Source: Caenorhabditis remanei | Lineage: Eukaryota > Nematoda > Chromadorea > Rhabditida > Rhabditidae | Direction: 5' to 3' | Assembly: GCF_010183535.1 (NCBI RefSeq) | Contig: NC_071329.1 | Coordinates: forward strand, 7,192,001-7,256,000 | DNA: 64,000 bases | Shown here: positions 46,771-60,128 of the stretch, piece after piece | Position numbering within the stretch: the first letter of the stretch is position 1 | Layout of the letters: each line of letters opens with the position of its first letter | The notes under the pieces: generated by a model | Told to the model about the DNA's origin: nothing | What the model saw: only the letters and a program-made list of their open reading frames with translations | Databases searched by the model: none | Made by a program: the position numbers and the translations under genes

Positions 46771-48457
46771 TCAATTATCTCTCAAATCAGAAAGAAAAAC
46801 TGCTCTCTGTCGGATAGAGCTGAATGATCCGATATGTGTGACATAGTTGACATCCGATTGGCGACCCGTAAATGGTGATTCATCGAGAATGTGGTCTTTG
46901 GCATGACCTGGAATTATGAAAATTGCAATTATACCAATTAAAATGACAGTTACCTTCAAAAGCGACAGATCTACTAAAATACTCATACATTGTCTTCACA
47001 GAAGATTTTCTGAATATCACAGCAGGTGTACAACATGACTCGGGATATGAAAAGTAGGCAGAACCGGTTAAGTAGTAACGGAAATCGGCAGATAACTGAA
47101 ATTTAGAATATGATTTTTCAAAGCATTTTTAGAAATATAACTCACACGACACCCGTAAGTAGTGAAATCATAGAACACAACAAGGGAGAGAATCAGGAAT
47201 GTAAGAATTGGGAATGTTTTGAAGAATGATTTGATTGCATAACAGGAGAAGAAGGATAAGGAAATGGATACGGCACCCATCTGAAAATAGAATATTTGTA
47301 TGCTTCCTCCCGGCTAGGCTATAACTTACCAAGGCATAAGATGGCAACTTTCTCAAATAATTCGGATGATACAACTTTACGAAATCTACATATTCATGGT
47401 CATCTAGCTTCCTGACAAGAGATTTCAAAAGATTGGAAAATTCTGGAATCACTACTGCGTCATCTTCTATTAATAGTATGTATCTGCAAAAAATCCAATT
47501 TGATTTACATAGATTTTTATCTAGAATATCTCGTACCTAGAATCCGTGGTCAGAGCCATACATTTCCAGTAGTCGTCGTTCTCTTTTTTGAGTGTGGAAT
47601 TTAGAAATTTCGCATTTTTAGATTGGTCCCCGAGTGTTGAAATGGGGATCTCCATTTTATCGAATCTTTTGAGATCAGAAAATGTTTCAGATTCCACATT
47701 GCAGATTTGCATGGTGTAATTGAAACTGGGATACGAAGAGGCTTGTTGTTCCAGCAAGAAGATTACTGTCTGAAAATGAAGTTACTGTAATAAACCGGCT
47801 TTTCGAATTTACTAACGTGTCTTTCCACACTAAAAATATTTGGTTTTGTATTTTGAAAATTTTATCCTTGGAAAAGTGTCACAGAATCAGAGATTGTGTC
47901 ATAATTATAGAATTTTTCAACTTTAATTATAAATTTGAGCTCAGAGAACTATTTCTGACAACACTATCCAAAATTACATTTTCGAAATTTTTCAGATTCA
48001 ATTCGTTCGAAGCAAACGCGATTGTCTCAAGCTTATCTCAAAAATGTGTGAAGTTTGATCTTTTGATTTGTTACTGTTCTTGATCAAGAATCGACCAGAC
48101 TCTGAATTTCTTTTTGACCAACTCACCTGATACAAAAAATCATTTCCTCGATTTGAAGCAACCACTCGAACTTCGACACTAGCTGGGCTTGGTTTGATCT
48201 TTTTGAATCCTCGATATAATTCATCTGCTATTTTTACACGATGCTTATTGAGCAAGTCAGTGTTGTATAATATATCTCTAGAATTTAAAAAATATCCAGA
48301 TGTCCTCCTAGAGAACTCACCTCGGAAACAATCTCTCATCATGTCCAATTTTCGGAGTCACTTCTCTGACAAGAGATATTCCGAAATGAATAATTGGGAA
48401 GAGTATTGAACACCAAAATAGTTGCCATATAATTGAAACCAATATGTTATTAGCCAT
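46771..48457 (-). CDS. PGAP4/TMEM246-like glycosyltransferase (362 aa)
   Basis: Exons 48321-48457, 48127-48277, 47537-47769, 47330-47483, 47146-47280, 46954-47095, 46771-46907 close in phase. The N-terminal signal anchor is at about residues 3-27. A GT-A-like core carries the metal-binding motif ILLIEDDAVV (EDD at about 180-182), followed by VDFVKLYHP. A hydrophobic hairpin at about 226-270 (SLSFFSCYAIKSFF and LTFLILSLVVFYDF) interrupts the core. Three spans with a hairpin inside the GT-A domain is the known layout of PGAP4, the Golgi enzyme adding GalNAc to GPI anchors. Overall identity is modest, so substrate is inferred. Confidence 0.8.
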
Positions 48458-49534
48458 GCATTCGTCGAATCCTTTTTTGTGAAAGTGAGCACCAGATGGT
48501 TGTCAAGGTGACACTGACTGATAAGCTCTTTTTCACTTTTGATAAGATAAGAAAATAGTGTGGAGGTGAGAAGAGATTTAGAGAGAAAAGACATGGGAGA
48601 AGCGGAAAGAAGAAAAAAGAGGAAAAAGGAGAAGAGAGGGAGAGATTGCAAACAATATAACCCTCTGAAAGTTAAGATGTACTGAGGAGTGTAGGAAATA
48701 CGCTCTAACGATAATTATAGAAAATCAGACATCCGTAGCAAATGTGCTCCAGCGAACTCAGAGAAGACAAGAAACTTTGATTTACAAAAAATACAAAAAA
48801 ATAAAGGAGGACTGAAGTCATATTTTTTATTTCAGATTTTGATCTTTCGGAAAATTCTGCGCAACTTTCATTTCATCATTGCTGAAAATTGCTCTAAACG
48901 CTCTAAATTCCTGTTTTCCCGGCTCAAAAGGAGTCTTCGTGGAAGAGTTTTGGAAGAAGAGTTCATTATCATTAGAGCGCATTTGCATAGCCAAAAATTC
49001 AAAGTTTCAAGCAGTCTGAAACTTGTAAAGCATATAAAAATCATACTAGTGACTATGAATCAGTTCACTCTCTCTTTCTCTTTCTCCCTCTCTCTTTTTA
49101 CTAGTCGGCAATTTGTATTTCGTCACAAAAGTAAATATTCTCTATTTCTCTTTCTCTTTTGTGCCATTCAATTCTCAACCTTTCGGTTTATTTGTCGATT
49201 GTACAGACAAATCATTTTGTATTAAACAAAGGTGAATCAAACTTTTGATAAGGTTTTTGGAGAATGTTGGAAGCTTTTCTAGCATCAGATTGTGTTTTTT
49301 TAATTACTTTTGTATTTGATAACTGTTAAAGCTGTAAGAAGAACAACAAGACACTGTTCCAGCATTATAGTAAATCTAAAGTAACCCTACAGTAACCCTC
49401 TGTAAATTGAAATGAACTATTCAAACAAGGAGCATCTTCATTGCGTCGATTCAATTATGTTTTTGGTCAGTTCAGGTGTCGAAAATAATAAATTAAAAAG
49501 TAATACATCTCTCTTCAGATTCAACGTCATCATC
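48458..49534. other. intergenic
   Basis: Contains an AGAGCGCATTTGCAT motif at 48974. The open frame at 48839-49225 has no support. No gene seen. Confidence 0.45.
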
Positions 49535-50533
49535 TCATTTCCTTCCGAAACCCATTCCACCTAGTGTATCCAAAGAAGTCATCGCATGTGGTGCTCGTTT
49601 CTCGTACAAGTAGAAAGATGGTGCCGATCGTTTTCCGAGTCCCATTCCTGAAAAAATATTCACATAATTTTGAAAGAAAAGTGATGAACTTGTTTGGTGG
49701 ATCAATCATCAAACTCTGCATTTCTAAACATTGAGTTTTGAAAAGAAACAAAAAAAGTTGTAAAGATTAGATTAGTCTGCTCGAATTAGAAAAATGTTGT
49801 GAGTTAGATGATGTGATTGTGGTCAGTAGTAAATAGTTGTTTGAACTTGTTGAGACTGGATTAGGGATCGATCTTTGAAAAAACGAAGAACAATTGGTTA
49901 CTGTTTTGTTTTTCTGCTGAAAAACTAAATTGAGAAAATATAAGTTTGTCGAAAACCAAGCGAGGACTAGTTTTTGAACATGAATTTTCTAGTCGCCCAA
50001 AATGTGTCATCTAGTTTCAAAGGAAATCAAGAAATTAAAATACTACTCCGGATTAAGAAATGTGTCATTGGTCTAGACCAATTCGAGTTTGAACAAGATC
50101 TTTCTGCGTGTACCGAATGATCAGATTTCAGATTACTAGGCTCAGAAAAAGATCAAGTTTTCCACAAAGTACCGTAACCTAGTTCTAGAAGGGTTTCAGT
50201 AGAGCGAAGTTGCAACATACCTCCAATCGAATCAAACGTGCTCAATGCGGCTCGTTTCTCTCCAGCTTGATCTGCATCACTCCGTTTTCCAAGACCCATT
50301 CCACCGAGAGTATCGAATCCAGAGTACTGATTCAATTGGGAGAACGAACGCTTTGCGAGCTCTCTATTGATTTCTCTCAATGCACGATACGGAGCTCCAT
50401 GGAATCTGACCGAGGACACCTGTAACTTTAGTTTTGATCTCTATCAAGTTCTGGAATGAATTCTTACCGTAAACGATGCTGCACAACTGGCGACTCCCAT
50501 CAACACCATGACTTGCATCAACATTGTTTTCAT
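49535..50533 (-). CDS. nlp-5: neuropeptide precursor with GGMGxG-amide peptides, nlp-5-like (125 aa)
   Basis: Exons 50468-50533, 50221-50419, 49535-49647, in phase. A signal peptide (MKTMLMQVMVLMGVASCAAS) is followed by dibasic sites (KR, RK). Predicted peptides: SFSQLNQYSGFDTLGGMGLG, AALSTFDSIGGMGLG, SAPSFYLYE, and APHAMTSLDTLGGMGFG ending G-R-K-stop. The GG-M-G-(L/F)-G endings match the NLP-5 type as I remember it from C. elegans; the final Gly would serve for amidation or be retained. Intron 2 falls inside the second peptide. The secreted peptides act on neurons or muscle through receptors not identifiable here. A TTTTTCAG at about 50567 may be a trans-splice or UTR acceptor. Confidence 0.9.
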
Positions 50534-53500
50534 GGTTTTAATGTTGATTTTCTGTTGAATATACCTGAAAAAGGGAAGAAATTAGGGGGATGACGGATCG
50601 AATAAGAAAAAAGTAAGACTGAATCAGAATAATGAAATGAAGACGTCGCGTGGAGAGCAATTCGTCTTCTATTCAGAAGGCGTGAGAACTCGAAAAAAGG
50701 GGTGTGTGTGTGGGGGTCAGATCTAAAAGCGGCGGGATTTCAAAAGAAATTATCCGAAATAAGCAAAAATTGACTTTTAGTTTTGAGTGGGATGAAAATA
50801 GGTTTCTAGTGTTTCCTGGATGAAATAGAAAAAAAAACTTCCTTGGACGAGAATATCAGCGAGTTTGGTCAGGACAGTTCTAGAAATTTGAAAAAGAGGA
50901 ATATGATACTATCTTACTATGAAGCAATGGGCTGAAAGTCTTTTGAAAAAGAACCAAAACTGGAAATTCTATCCTCAGAATTGAAAACAAGAGTAGGGAG
51001 GATTCAAATTTTCAGAAAGAAAACATACCTAGAAGAAATTTTTTTAATTCACCAACTGGCTAGTTGCAATTTTTCAGTTTCTAAATTTTCAAAACTAGAA
51101 TCATGCTCGTCTACAGGTATTAACAGATCAACATAGAAATTGTATACTTCGTTTCTGAAGTCTCAGTGAAGTCTTCGGATAAACGGACATACAGGCAGAC
51201 ATACAGATAGAATGACTTCGAATTCTAGACCCACAAAAACTTATCATTCGTCGCCATCTTCCCACCCTCTTCTAATCCCGGAAATAGTTCAAAAAACTGA
51301 CTAAAATAGAAGAATCGTGCACTTCTGCAATTTGAAAAAAAAGAACAAAAAGCAAAAAACGTCTTCTTCTTCTCAAAAAGATTCATCAGAGTGATTCAGA
51401 AAGAATTTTCTTTTTTTCTCCAAATTGAAATCTACTACGCATACTCTTCTCACCCCGGGAGAGATTTGCGTACGCCCTATAATCTCTGCGATTTCATCTT
51501 TCTCTTCTCTTCTCAATTCATTATATATTTTTGGCTCCTCTATTGAATTGAAGACGTAGAAAGAAGACGAAAGACGATAGAAAATTCAAAAGATGAGAAT
51601 TGTTTTGTCTTTTTCTCTTCTTTTTCAGTCGGTTATTCACCTATCCCAAAACGAGACAATTCACGTCATCTCCATGAAAGAACGAAGAGTTTTCTAGAAT
51701 AAATGACTGGAAATTTAGAGGTGTATTGATAGGAGAAAATAGGAATCAATGTTCGAAATTTTGTATAGCAGTGGTAGTGGAACCAGAGTGGCTTCTATAG
51801 CATGAACACCTGAGATTAAGGGAAAAAAGGTTTCTTAAAATAGTTGATTTTCTGGGAAATTTCTGGGAAATTTCACAAATAATACTCTCGGGGTTTTTGA
51901 TGTGCAGAGGGAACAACTTTACTCAGCCGACACAGAATGCAATATTGCTATGAATAAGGTTCAGAGCCTCTGGTTCTGGAGGGCGTGGTCTGAAATCTCA
52001 TTGTTGTCCCCACTCATCAATAGAGCACATTTGCATCTACGTGCGGAATCAAAAAATGAAGAAAACTGAAATTTTCGCCCACTCAGGCCTTTAGGAGCAT
52101 TTTTACAAATCTTGCAAGGAAATTGGGGATTAAGGAGGACCTTTAGAACAAGGAATCGGGGTGTATAGGATCAAGATTTGAATTCTGGAAGTCAAGAACA
52201 TCGAAACACTTGGGAAAAAGGGGATGAGTGGTTTAGAATTTCAGTTTTTCTGGAGTGGTTGAAAACTTAAAACATGAAACTGACAGAGTTGATTGGTTAT
52301 CTCACAATGGTGTACGGTCGTAGGTTTCTAAAGAAATTGGGAAAGACAACTTGGGAACTCTGATGTGAGTTGGGAAATTTTTTAAAACTTTTCCGTTTTC
52401 AGAATTGACAAAGTAAAAGAATTTTCACTACAAAACTCAAAGTGAAATAGTGAGAAAATCATCAAAACCAATTATAAAAGCCTCAAAACTCGCTCAATTC
52501 AAGAACTGATAAGACTGAAATCTATCTACACCGTCATCCCAATTCTACGCTTATCGTCTAAAACTATTCAAATTTCATGAAAATCTTCTCCTAGTACAGT
52601 CTAGGCAACATCCAAAAAACAACCTTTGCGCCAGATTCTGCACTCAAAGAACCGAATAGAAAACGAGCATCAGCTTCACTAAAAAAGGAAGCAGCCAGGC
52701 TCTTCGTAGAATAATGAATCATGGACAAGACCAGGAAAACCAGAAAAATAGTAAATTAAACACATGTCAATCTTGAAAAAAAAATGGAGAAGCTTCATCA
52801 AAAACGAGAAGAAATAAGGAGAATATATGCTCTCAGAACAAAGATTTGTCAAGAACTAAAAATGAAAACGTCAGCGAATTCATCGTCGTCTTCGCCGTTT
52901 AAGAAATCTTTCCCGAAATTCGAGGGCGGATTTGAAATGAAATAAAGAAATTGGGGGCTTCTTTAGTAGTTTTCAGAGAACATTTACCAACAAATTTCCG
53001 GCTTCTTTTTGCTTCCGTTTCAAATTCGAAGACAAGGAAGAAGTCTCGATTTCCTTGTTAAAATGATCTAGAATAAAGATATTTATAGCAAAAGAAAAAG
53101 ATGACGTTCGAATCGAAATGTAGGTGTCTGTTACATCAAGAAGACAGTGATTTATAGTGATTCATTTTGGGAATTCGTGGGAAAAAGTGCACGGGGTGGA
53201 GGGTGTTCTTGATATTGGTATTTTTAGGTTGGCTGCAGATTCTGAAACTGTTGGGGAAGTCAACAAAGTGTGTATGTGACGCACATGAATACTTTCATAG
53301 ACAATCTATAATTTGAATATGGAGGATGGAGTAGCTTGAGTTTAAAGTTAGAGTCTAGTCAAATGGGAACGGGTATTAGAAATTTCTGAGCATGTGTAAT
53401 GGTGTGACCATGAGTCAGCATTTTGAAACAGATACAAGAGACAAAATACACTTCTGAAACCCTTTTCAAATCTAGAAAATTGCCTGTATCTCCAGATTCG

Positions 53501-53726
53501 CAAACTTTGAAATCCAAGTGCTGTGAGGCCCTATTCTTATTAATATCGTTTGGAAGACATTTTGTCAAATTATGAAAACGATATGTTCTTCTGTAAATCT
53601 GTATTTCCGGATGTCTATCCCAAGATTTTTGAAATAAAACACTTCATCCAAAAGCCCTAATCTCCATACTCTTTATCTCATAGTGTCAGAAACAAATCAC
53701 AAAAATTTCTTCATTAATTCTCAATA
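50534..53726. other. long intergenic region upstream of the neuropeptide gene
   Basis: AT-rich, no convincing coding frame. 51480-51545 is pyrimidine-rich with a TATA-like run. A motif AGAGCACATTTGCAT is at 52022. Likely regulatory DNA of the neuropeptide gene. Confidence 0.45.
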
Positions 53727-56700
53727 CTAATCGGACTTCAAATCCGACTTCAAATCATTCGGAGTTCTCGGCAGACACGGCATATTCACAAATGAAATAA
53801 TATTATCATTCTTCGATTTCTGTGGAGTCAAACCAACATTCCTCGCACAACCCAACAGTTTTCGACGAGTTATCATTGAATCCTCAAAGTACTCTTCCAT
53901 TTTTTGAAGTGTGACCTCGTAGCCAATTTGCTGGAATTGTTCAAGAAATCAAACATTTAGAAGTAAAATTCCAAACCAACCGCTGCCTGATCGAATTTCG
54001 AGAAATCAAAAATTCCAAAACTCTCGATTGGCAGCTTCACATAATAGCAGTACTGTGCATTTCTGACAGTTTCCATCTGATTGACACAACAGACATAGGC
54101 GAGACGATTCTGGATTTCAGACATGTTCAAGACTCGAAGCTCTTCTCCAAACGGCCACCAGCGTTTGAAAAGACACCAGGTACCTAAAAAGCAAGCATGT
54201 TGCAAACGTGCTCCGTTGGCAATCATTCCAAAACGAACCACTAATCGCATAACCGTAATCTCTCAAATTCATGTTCTCATCCGACATTCCAACATCAATT
54301 GCTATCACTACATTCGCTCCAAGTGACTTCATAATATCTGCTGGTAGATTGTTAACATATGCACCATCTAATAGCAAATGACCATCTTGTGGATCACAAA
54401 TAGGAGGTACGTAGCCAGCGATTGACATGGAACTACGGACAACTGGCCACATGAGACCACTACGATGGATTCTCATGGAAGACGACCTGAAACATTTACA
54501 AGTGGAGTGCAGTTTCTTCAAAATTTGAGCTCACGTTAAATCTGTAGAAATACAGAAAAATGAAATCCAGCAATCTTCAATTTTTACCTCATTTAGCATT
54601 CTTTGAACACACCTGGAAACCATTGTATTTGTTTAAAAAACATCTGGAAAAATTGGCTCACAAATTAAATCGATGACCTGTTAGAATAGCACAATAAGCC
54701 CAAGTCAGATCACGGAGCACATCGAGAATATTATTACGAAGACGGTCTGTAAAGAAGTTTTTCATTCTTACAATAGCTCGAATATCCGGTGTCGTTGCAT
54801 AGAGTGATCCGAAGAGTGCTCCAATCGAAGTGCCTCCAACCATATCAATTGGAATCTTTTTCTCAATAAGAGCTTTCAGAGCTCCAGCATGGGCGGCTCC
54901 ACGAGCCCCTCCACCTCCGAAAACAACTCCGATTGCATTTCCAGTCAAGATACGTGCAAGTCGCGAGAAGTCAGTTTGATAGTTCACTTCACAGAATACA
55001 GTCGTCTCGTAGAAGTCCACAATCTGAATACATGTGGGTTTCAAATGAAAAGGTCTCAATCCTACCTTCTTCTCACTAGTCTTAACTGGAAAACTGAAAA
55101 CTCGATTCGGAGCACGTAGATGATGATATCCAGAGTAGTAGGATTCATTAATCCAGTCAGCAGTTCCACGTGGCGTCGGAGTGTTTTCAGGCCACAAGAG
55201 AACCAATTCCTTGGATTGACGGACACCTTTCTCGTTGCAAGATAGGAGAGAATCAGCCTGGAAAAGTGTGAATATAGAATGGGAACTCCACGAAATCTGG
55301 CTCACCAAAACCTGTTGATCCCGACTCTCCACTCCGCTAGCCACCACCAGAATGGCATCAGCCATTCTCAAACAACGCCTTGTCCAACTAGTTTTATTGA
55401 AATCACACTGATACAAAACCAATGAATACGCGATTTCTTGAACATTCAACCAATGCATCAGACCGTAATCTGCCTTCTTTGTAATCACTTCTTGCTCGAA
55501 ATAATTTCCAATTACACTGCTACTCAAACGAAGTAGTTTGACATGCTTCGACAGTTGATTGTATAATTCACAAGTAAATGCTGTCAGAGGGACACGTTTC
55601 GATGCGGGAACTATGGCGATAGTTCTGAGATTCTGAATCTTTGTCGTCTCCACGTGACTCATTGTTTCAGGAGTTGGAGTTTTCCAGCACTTGCTGATTA
55701 GTTGGAGCAATTTGTTTCCAACCTGAAATCTGTTTTTTTGAAAAGTCTAGAACATTCAAGAAAAACCTGTGGATATCGAATCTTGACAAAACTCAACAAA
55801 TTATCCGGAACACAGACAATATGCGAGAATCGAACAGCCATGACAGTGCTCCGACGAGCCCGTTTCTCCGCCATATCGGTGATTCCAATGAGATCTAATC
55901 TACCGTATTCCTCAATAATTTTTGTCAAGTCAACAGCTCGAAGACGTCCACCCATCACAATGTACATACAGTCGGATTTGTCACCCATTCTGAATAGTTC
56001 GGATAAACAGAAAACACCGACAGAAGCCTCGAATACCTGAACAACGCCTGACCAGTTTCAATTCGATGCCAACCAACTGCCAAATCGAAAACTCTTGCGA
56101 ATGGAGAGACAAAGTGAAGGGCATGGAAAGCTAGACGGAGATAGATGACAGGGTAGGCAAATAGGATTCTGAAACCTTTTTTGACTTGCTATTCTTTTTT
56201 GGATTGGCTTACTGTATGTATTCATCTCTGCAAATCTTGAAATAAATCGTCTTCTCTGTTGCTTTTGCCGTACACATCGCAGGTTCGTTCGTAAGAATTT
56301 GCATTGACGGGAGGATATCTCCTGGATGAACATCAAATGCCAACGATGTTCCAGTATCGTCTCTTTCCAATGATCCCTGTAAAACGGAATATCTTTTCAA
56401 GACTCCTAGAAACAACTAACCCTCTTGAGTGTCAACTTCCCATAAACCACAAATATCATATCAATCTCGAACGAGTTCTCCTCAGTGACCACTGTTCCAG
56501 TTTGGCACTCAAACTTCTTTATTTTGTCTCTCAACTTATCAGCATGCTCCGGAATTCCCATTGCTTGTGCTATCCACTCGACCCCTTTATTCATTTGTTC
56601 CTCTTCCGTAAGTTTGTCGAAATTCGCAAACTTTGTAGAGTCCGGAATCTTTCTCTTCTAAAAATGAACATGAATTTCTCTTGTTTCCATGTTTTAACTC

Positions 56701-57796
56701 ACCGCATCAATACACTTTCCACCGATTCCCAAATACATGTTACACGTGATCAGTGTACACTGTTGCAGCCTTGTCATCACCACCTGAATCGTTCGAATCC
56801 AATGCTGAGGATTCGAAAGGAATGACGTGTAGAACGACGTCAACTTGTACTTGGCCACCCGACAGTTGGTCAAAGCTTTCAGATGGATGTACTTGTTTTT
56901 CGGCTTTTCATTCTGGAAAATAGTTTTATGCTGTCTAGAAAAACTGGGTCACAAGGAATCGGTTACCATTAAAATCTCAATGATTGAAGTCTGCGAGAAG
57001 TACGATTCTCCACTTTTCAACGTCTTCATGTTGCATTCGTAATGCTTGTCAGCCTACAACTCTAGCATTAGAAAGAAGTATTTACATAGAAAATCTCACC
57101 GAATGGACTGTAGTAAGAATGCCCAACTCCCCAGAGATCACGACAATTATCACATCATTCTGATCTCCCGGGCTCAATAAGACATTGCCCTTATCAATCG
57201 ATAAAGTCTCCACATCCCGTGGATCCAATTGCCATGTTCTCGGCAGTTCGAGACCTTCTAAAGCTTTCAAAACGAAGAAAATCTCTTGTTTGATATTCGA
57301 TGGAACTTGTTCTTGTTCACTCGGTTCGTAGAGTTCTCGAGGTGGTTGCTTCGTCAGTTTCTCCCACGATCCACGTAGCTTCTCAGCAGTTGCGTCTTCT
57401 TTACTACGTGACCTGCCAGTAATGATTTGATCTACTAAATCAGAGGACGCATATCTTACCATAACCCTTTCGTCAATGCATTCGAATAAAAAGATGGACT
57501 TTTCCCGACGGGTGTTCCAGTGAACGTGTCCGGACTGTTTTGAATAGTTTTGATGGAAGGAGCTGAATAAAATATTTCTGAATTTCAGTTCCTATCCAAC
57601 TGTAACCAACCTCTAAAATTGACCACATCGTCATTTTCATCTCGAGAAGGCCATAAAAAGTAGACGATAACTAGGAGAAAAACAGACAAAAATAGTACCA
57701 ATTTCTGAAAATCGCGTGTTTGAGGCGAATCTGTTTTGGGAAGAAACTTACGTTTTCAAAAATGAAAATCGCAATTGACAACAGGTAATGTAACAT
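53727..57796 (-). CDS. neuropathy target esterase-like patatin phospholipase (1098 aa, 17 exons)
   Basis: Exons from the start: 57752-57796, 57611-57704, 57460-57562, 57100-57412, 56967-57053, 56703-56912, 56421-56657, 56213-56376, 56037-56168, 55767-55989, 55306-55722, 55066-55257, 54662-55023, 54535-54612, 54254-54486, 53981-54183, 53727-53930. The N-terminal membrane span covers about residues 5-34. Cyclic-nucleotide-binding-like regions follow (about 150-240, 280-415, 460-540; [17 protein letters not shown] is diagnostic). The patatin domain has [13 protein letters not shown] (about 774-786), nucleophile GGTSIGA (Ser about 805) and the dyad Asp in DGAYVNNLP (about 926). NTE/PNPLA6 enzymes hydrolyse lysophosphatidylcholine and phosphatidylcholine at the ER. 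It resembles C. elegans M110.7 or ZK370.4. Three 42-70 bp introns read through in frame. An acceptor at 57827 precedes the ATG. Confidence 0.93.
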
Positions 57797-58079
57797 TTCG
57801 CGAGTGGAAAGATGATCGCCTGTTCCCTGGGAAATAAATTATTCTCAGTGATTTTTTGAAATAGAAGTTTTTATGAGAACAAAATTCTATGACGTGTTGA
57901 ATAGAGGGTACAGAAATGTGCAAGTTTACGTGGATATTCATGAATTCCCGTAAATTTTGAAAATTTCCAGAATGATAGAAACATTTGAGGCATCAATCAG
58001 TTTATCGTTCGTAATAAATAAATAAATAAAATTCAATTTAAACTCAATGAAAATATACAAAAAACCAGAAATTTGAAAA

Positions 58080-58811
58080 TTAATAAATCAGAGAAAACAA
58101 ATCTTTATCAGTCAAAAATCTGGCCAATTCCACTTTCGTGTTGTTATCCATTGAAGTGGAGATGTGTCTCAGGATTCGTTCTTTTTCCCCAACTGACAAC
58201 GTCTGATTCTGTTGAGTCATCACGATTCGGATGAGTTTTTGTTGGGTTCGGGTGGAGAGTTTTGGAAGGACTTTCTGGAATTTTTGAAGAGATATATGGG
58301 AGGTTCAAATGGGCTCTATTGAAAATTGGAGTGTGGTTAATAGAGCACTTTTGCTCAAAACAATTGTAAAGCTTTTTTCAAATTTAGCATGATGCAAACA
58401 CGCTCCACTGCAAAGTCTGCTCCCTCAATAGAGCTAACTTTTTAAAAAATCAACTCACAAAAATTCTAGACTTCCGTTCCCTCTCGTCCTTCTCCACTTT
58501 CAGTTTCCATGCTTTATGCTCCTGTCGTGTTTTGTCATCCAATTTCTCTACTAGCTGAAATTAATTTGATCGTGTTTGAAACGGAATTATGATCTCACCC
58601 TATCAATCTCCTTGTTGATCTGTTCAATTGTTTTTGTTTCGGCACTTCCAAGGATTTTCTGAAAATGGGAAAGAGAAACTGTGCTCTATTGCAAACTTGT
58701 ATAACTTTTGCAATAGAGCGAACTTACATCAATAACTTCTGTAGACGGCGCCCGTTGTGTACTAACAAAAGCACACAATACGAGACTGGCAATAGTAATG
58801 TTCCGGATCAT
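58080..58811 (-). CDS. small secreted helical protein, SXP/RAL-2-like (144 aa)
   Basis: Exons 58728-58811, 58599-58658, 58459-58554, 58080-58274, all phase 0. The signal peptide is MIRNITIASLVLCAFVSTQ. The mature part is charged and helical (TKTIEQINKEIDRLVEKLDD, then KVEKDERERKSRIFKVLPKL), with two similar halves, each with an S-x-x-E/LS-x-x-E helix start. Size, secretion and layout fit the nematode SXP/RAL-2 (DUF148) family; this is a pattern judgement. Its stop lies 284 bp upstream of the esterase ATG on the same strand, which would allow an operon, although separate promoters are equally possible. Confidence 0.75.
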
Positions 58812-60128
58812 AATAATTTGTTATTTGAAAATAAGGAATGACAGGTGTGAGGAGACAGGAAGACTAATTGTTCTATCCACAGATGGGCAACAAGAAGACA
58901 GCTCTCTCGAAAGAGTGGGCGGAGCTTGAAGAAGGGGGGCGCTGAGCAAACAAATGACCAGAAACAATAGAAAACAGAACAACAAGAAAGAAGGAGAAGA
59001 GCCGGACAGATATGTGTGAAAAGTGTCTGTGGCGGCGGTCCAGTGGCGGGAATTGGTGGGCAAGCAAACATCATGTTATCCTCCTCTTTTGTTACAAACC
59101 GACCAATTTTTTGTATTTGGGATAGTTTCGGGAAGCAAGGGATATATTTTTTACTTGTAGAACTTTCAGAAATTTGAAGAATAGGAGAATTCAAGTGAAA
59201 AAAGATCCGAGATATTTCAAAGACCCGCCAGGCACCAGAACTATTTTGGGGTGAGTCCCCGTCCTACTGTATTGCTGTAGGACTGATTTCCACTAAAACC
59301 CTATACTCATTTCAATATCTGATATTCCTAATACACTATTACTCTTCATATACAGTAGCGCCAAAAAGGTTACCAATTTTTGGTTTTTCGGTCATAACTT
59401 GTTTCAAATTGGTCGGATTGACCTGAAACTTTTGAAAATATTTATTGTACAGCTTTTGTAATATTTAATTAACTTTCAGGGTAAAAAATAATGTTTTACA
59501 ACTTTTTTGTAAAATTTCCAAAAATCACAAAAATTCGAAAAATCACATATTTTTATTTCCATGACCGGTGCATCAAAAAGAACAAGTCCAAACAGCGCTA
59601 ATAATGGCTTTTTTTTTATGAAAACTGTCTTGCTCTTCAATTTTTGACCAATGACTGTCAAAGTTTGGTTGTACTAATTAGTGGAGTTTTGAGCTTCAGT
59701 TATCTCTAAAACGAGAATTTTTTGTAGAAAACTGCGTTGAAGTTACCAAATTATTGGCGAAAATGTGGAAGACATTTATGTAACACTCTTATTTTGATAG
59801 AACCCCTAAATTAATTTTGGGAGATCTCCATATCTGGTGCATATCTGGTCTCGATGTCAAACCGGTTCCGAAGCGAAATTATACATTTATCCGGTACCTT
59901 TGGTTTTGAAATTTACGGAAGTTGTTATTTGAACAATTGTGTATCTGATTTCTCACCCTTCCCCCTTCATGGTTATGGTCGGATGTCGTATGGCAGGTAG
60001 TGTCGAATGGCAGGTACATGTTAGCCTACCAGTCCGTCAGAGCAGAAAGGGCAGCAGAAAGGGCGTAAGACGCAAACGATATGCATACAACGTTGTGAAT
60101 CAATAATTGTTGCCTTTCTTCTCTAGTC
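58812..60128. other. intergenic
   Basis: Minus-strand open frames at 58808-59194 overlap the upstream region of the small secreted gene and lack domains. 59354-59380 'tacagtagcgccaaaaaggtta' resembles 8934-8955, a dispersed repeat end. No gene seen. Confidence 0.45.

Noticed and set aside
54117..54521. Read-through end of the NTE-like frame at 54117
   Set aside because: The family text continues only after splicing out 54184-54253 (DYG then [11 protein letters not shown]).
58808..59194. Minus-strand 128-codon open frame upstream of the small secreted gene
   Set aside because: Runs into the exon 1 start region in another frame; likely promoter DNA.
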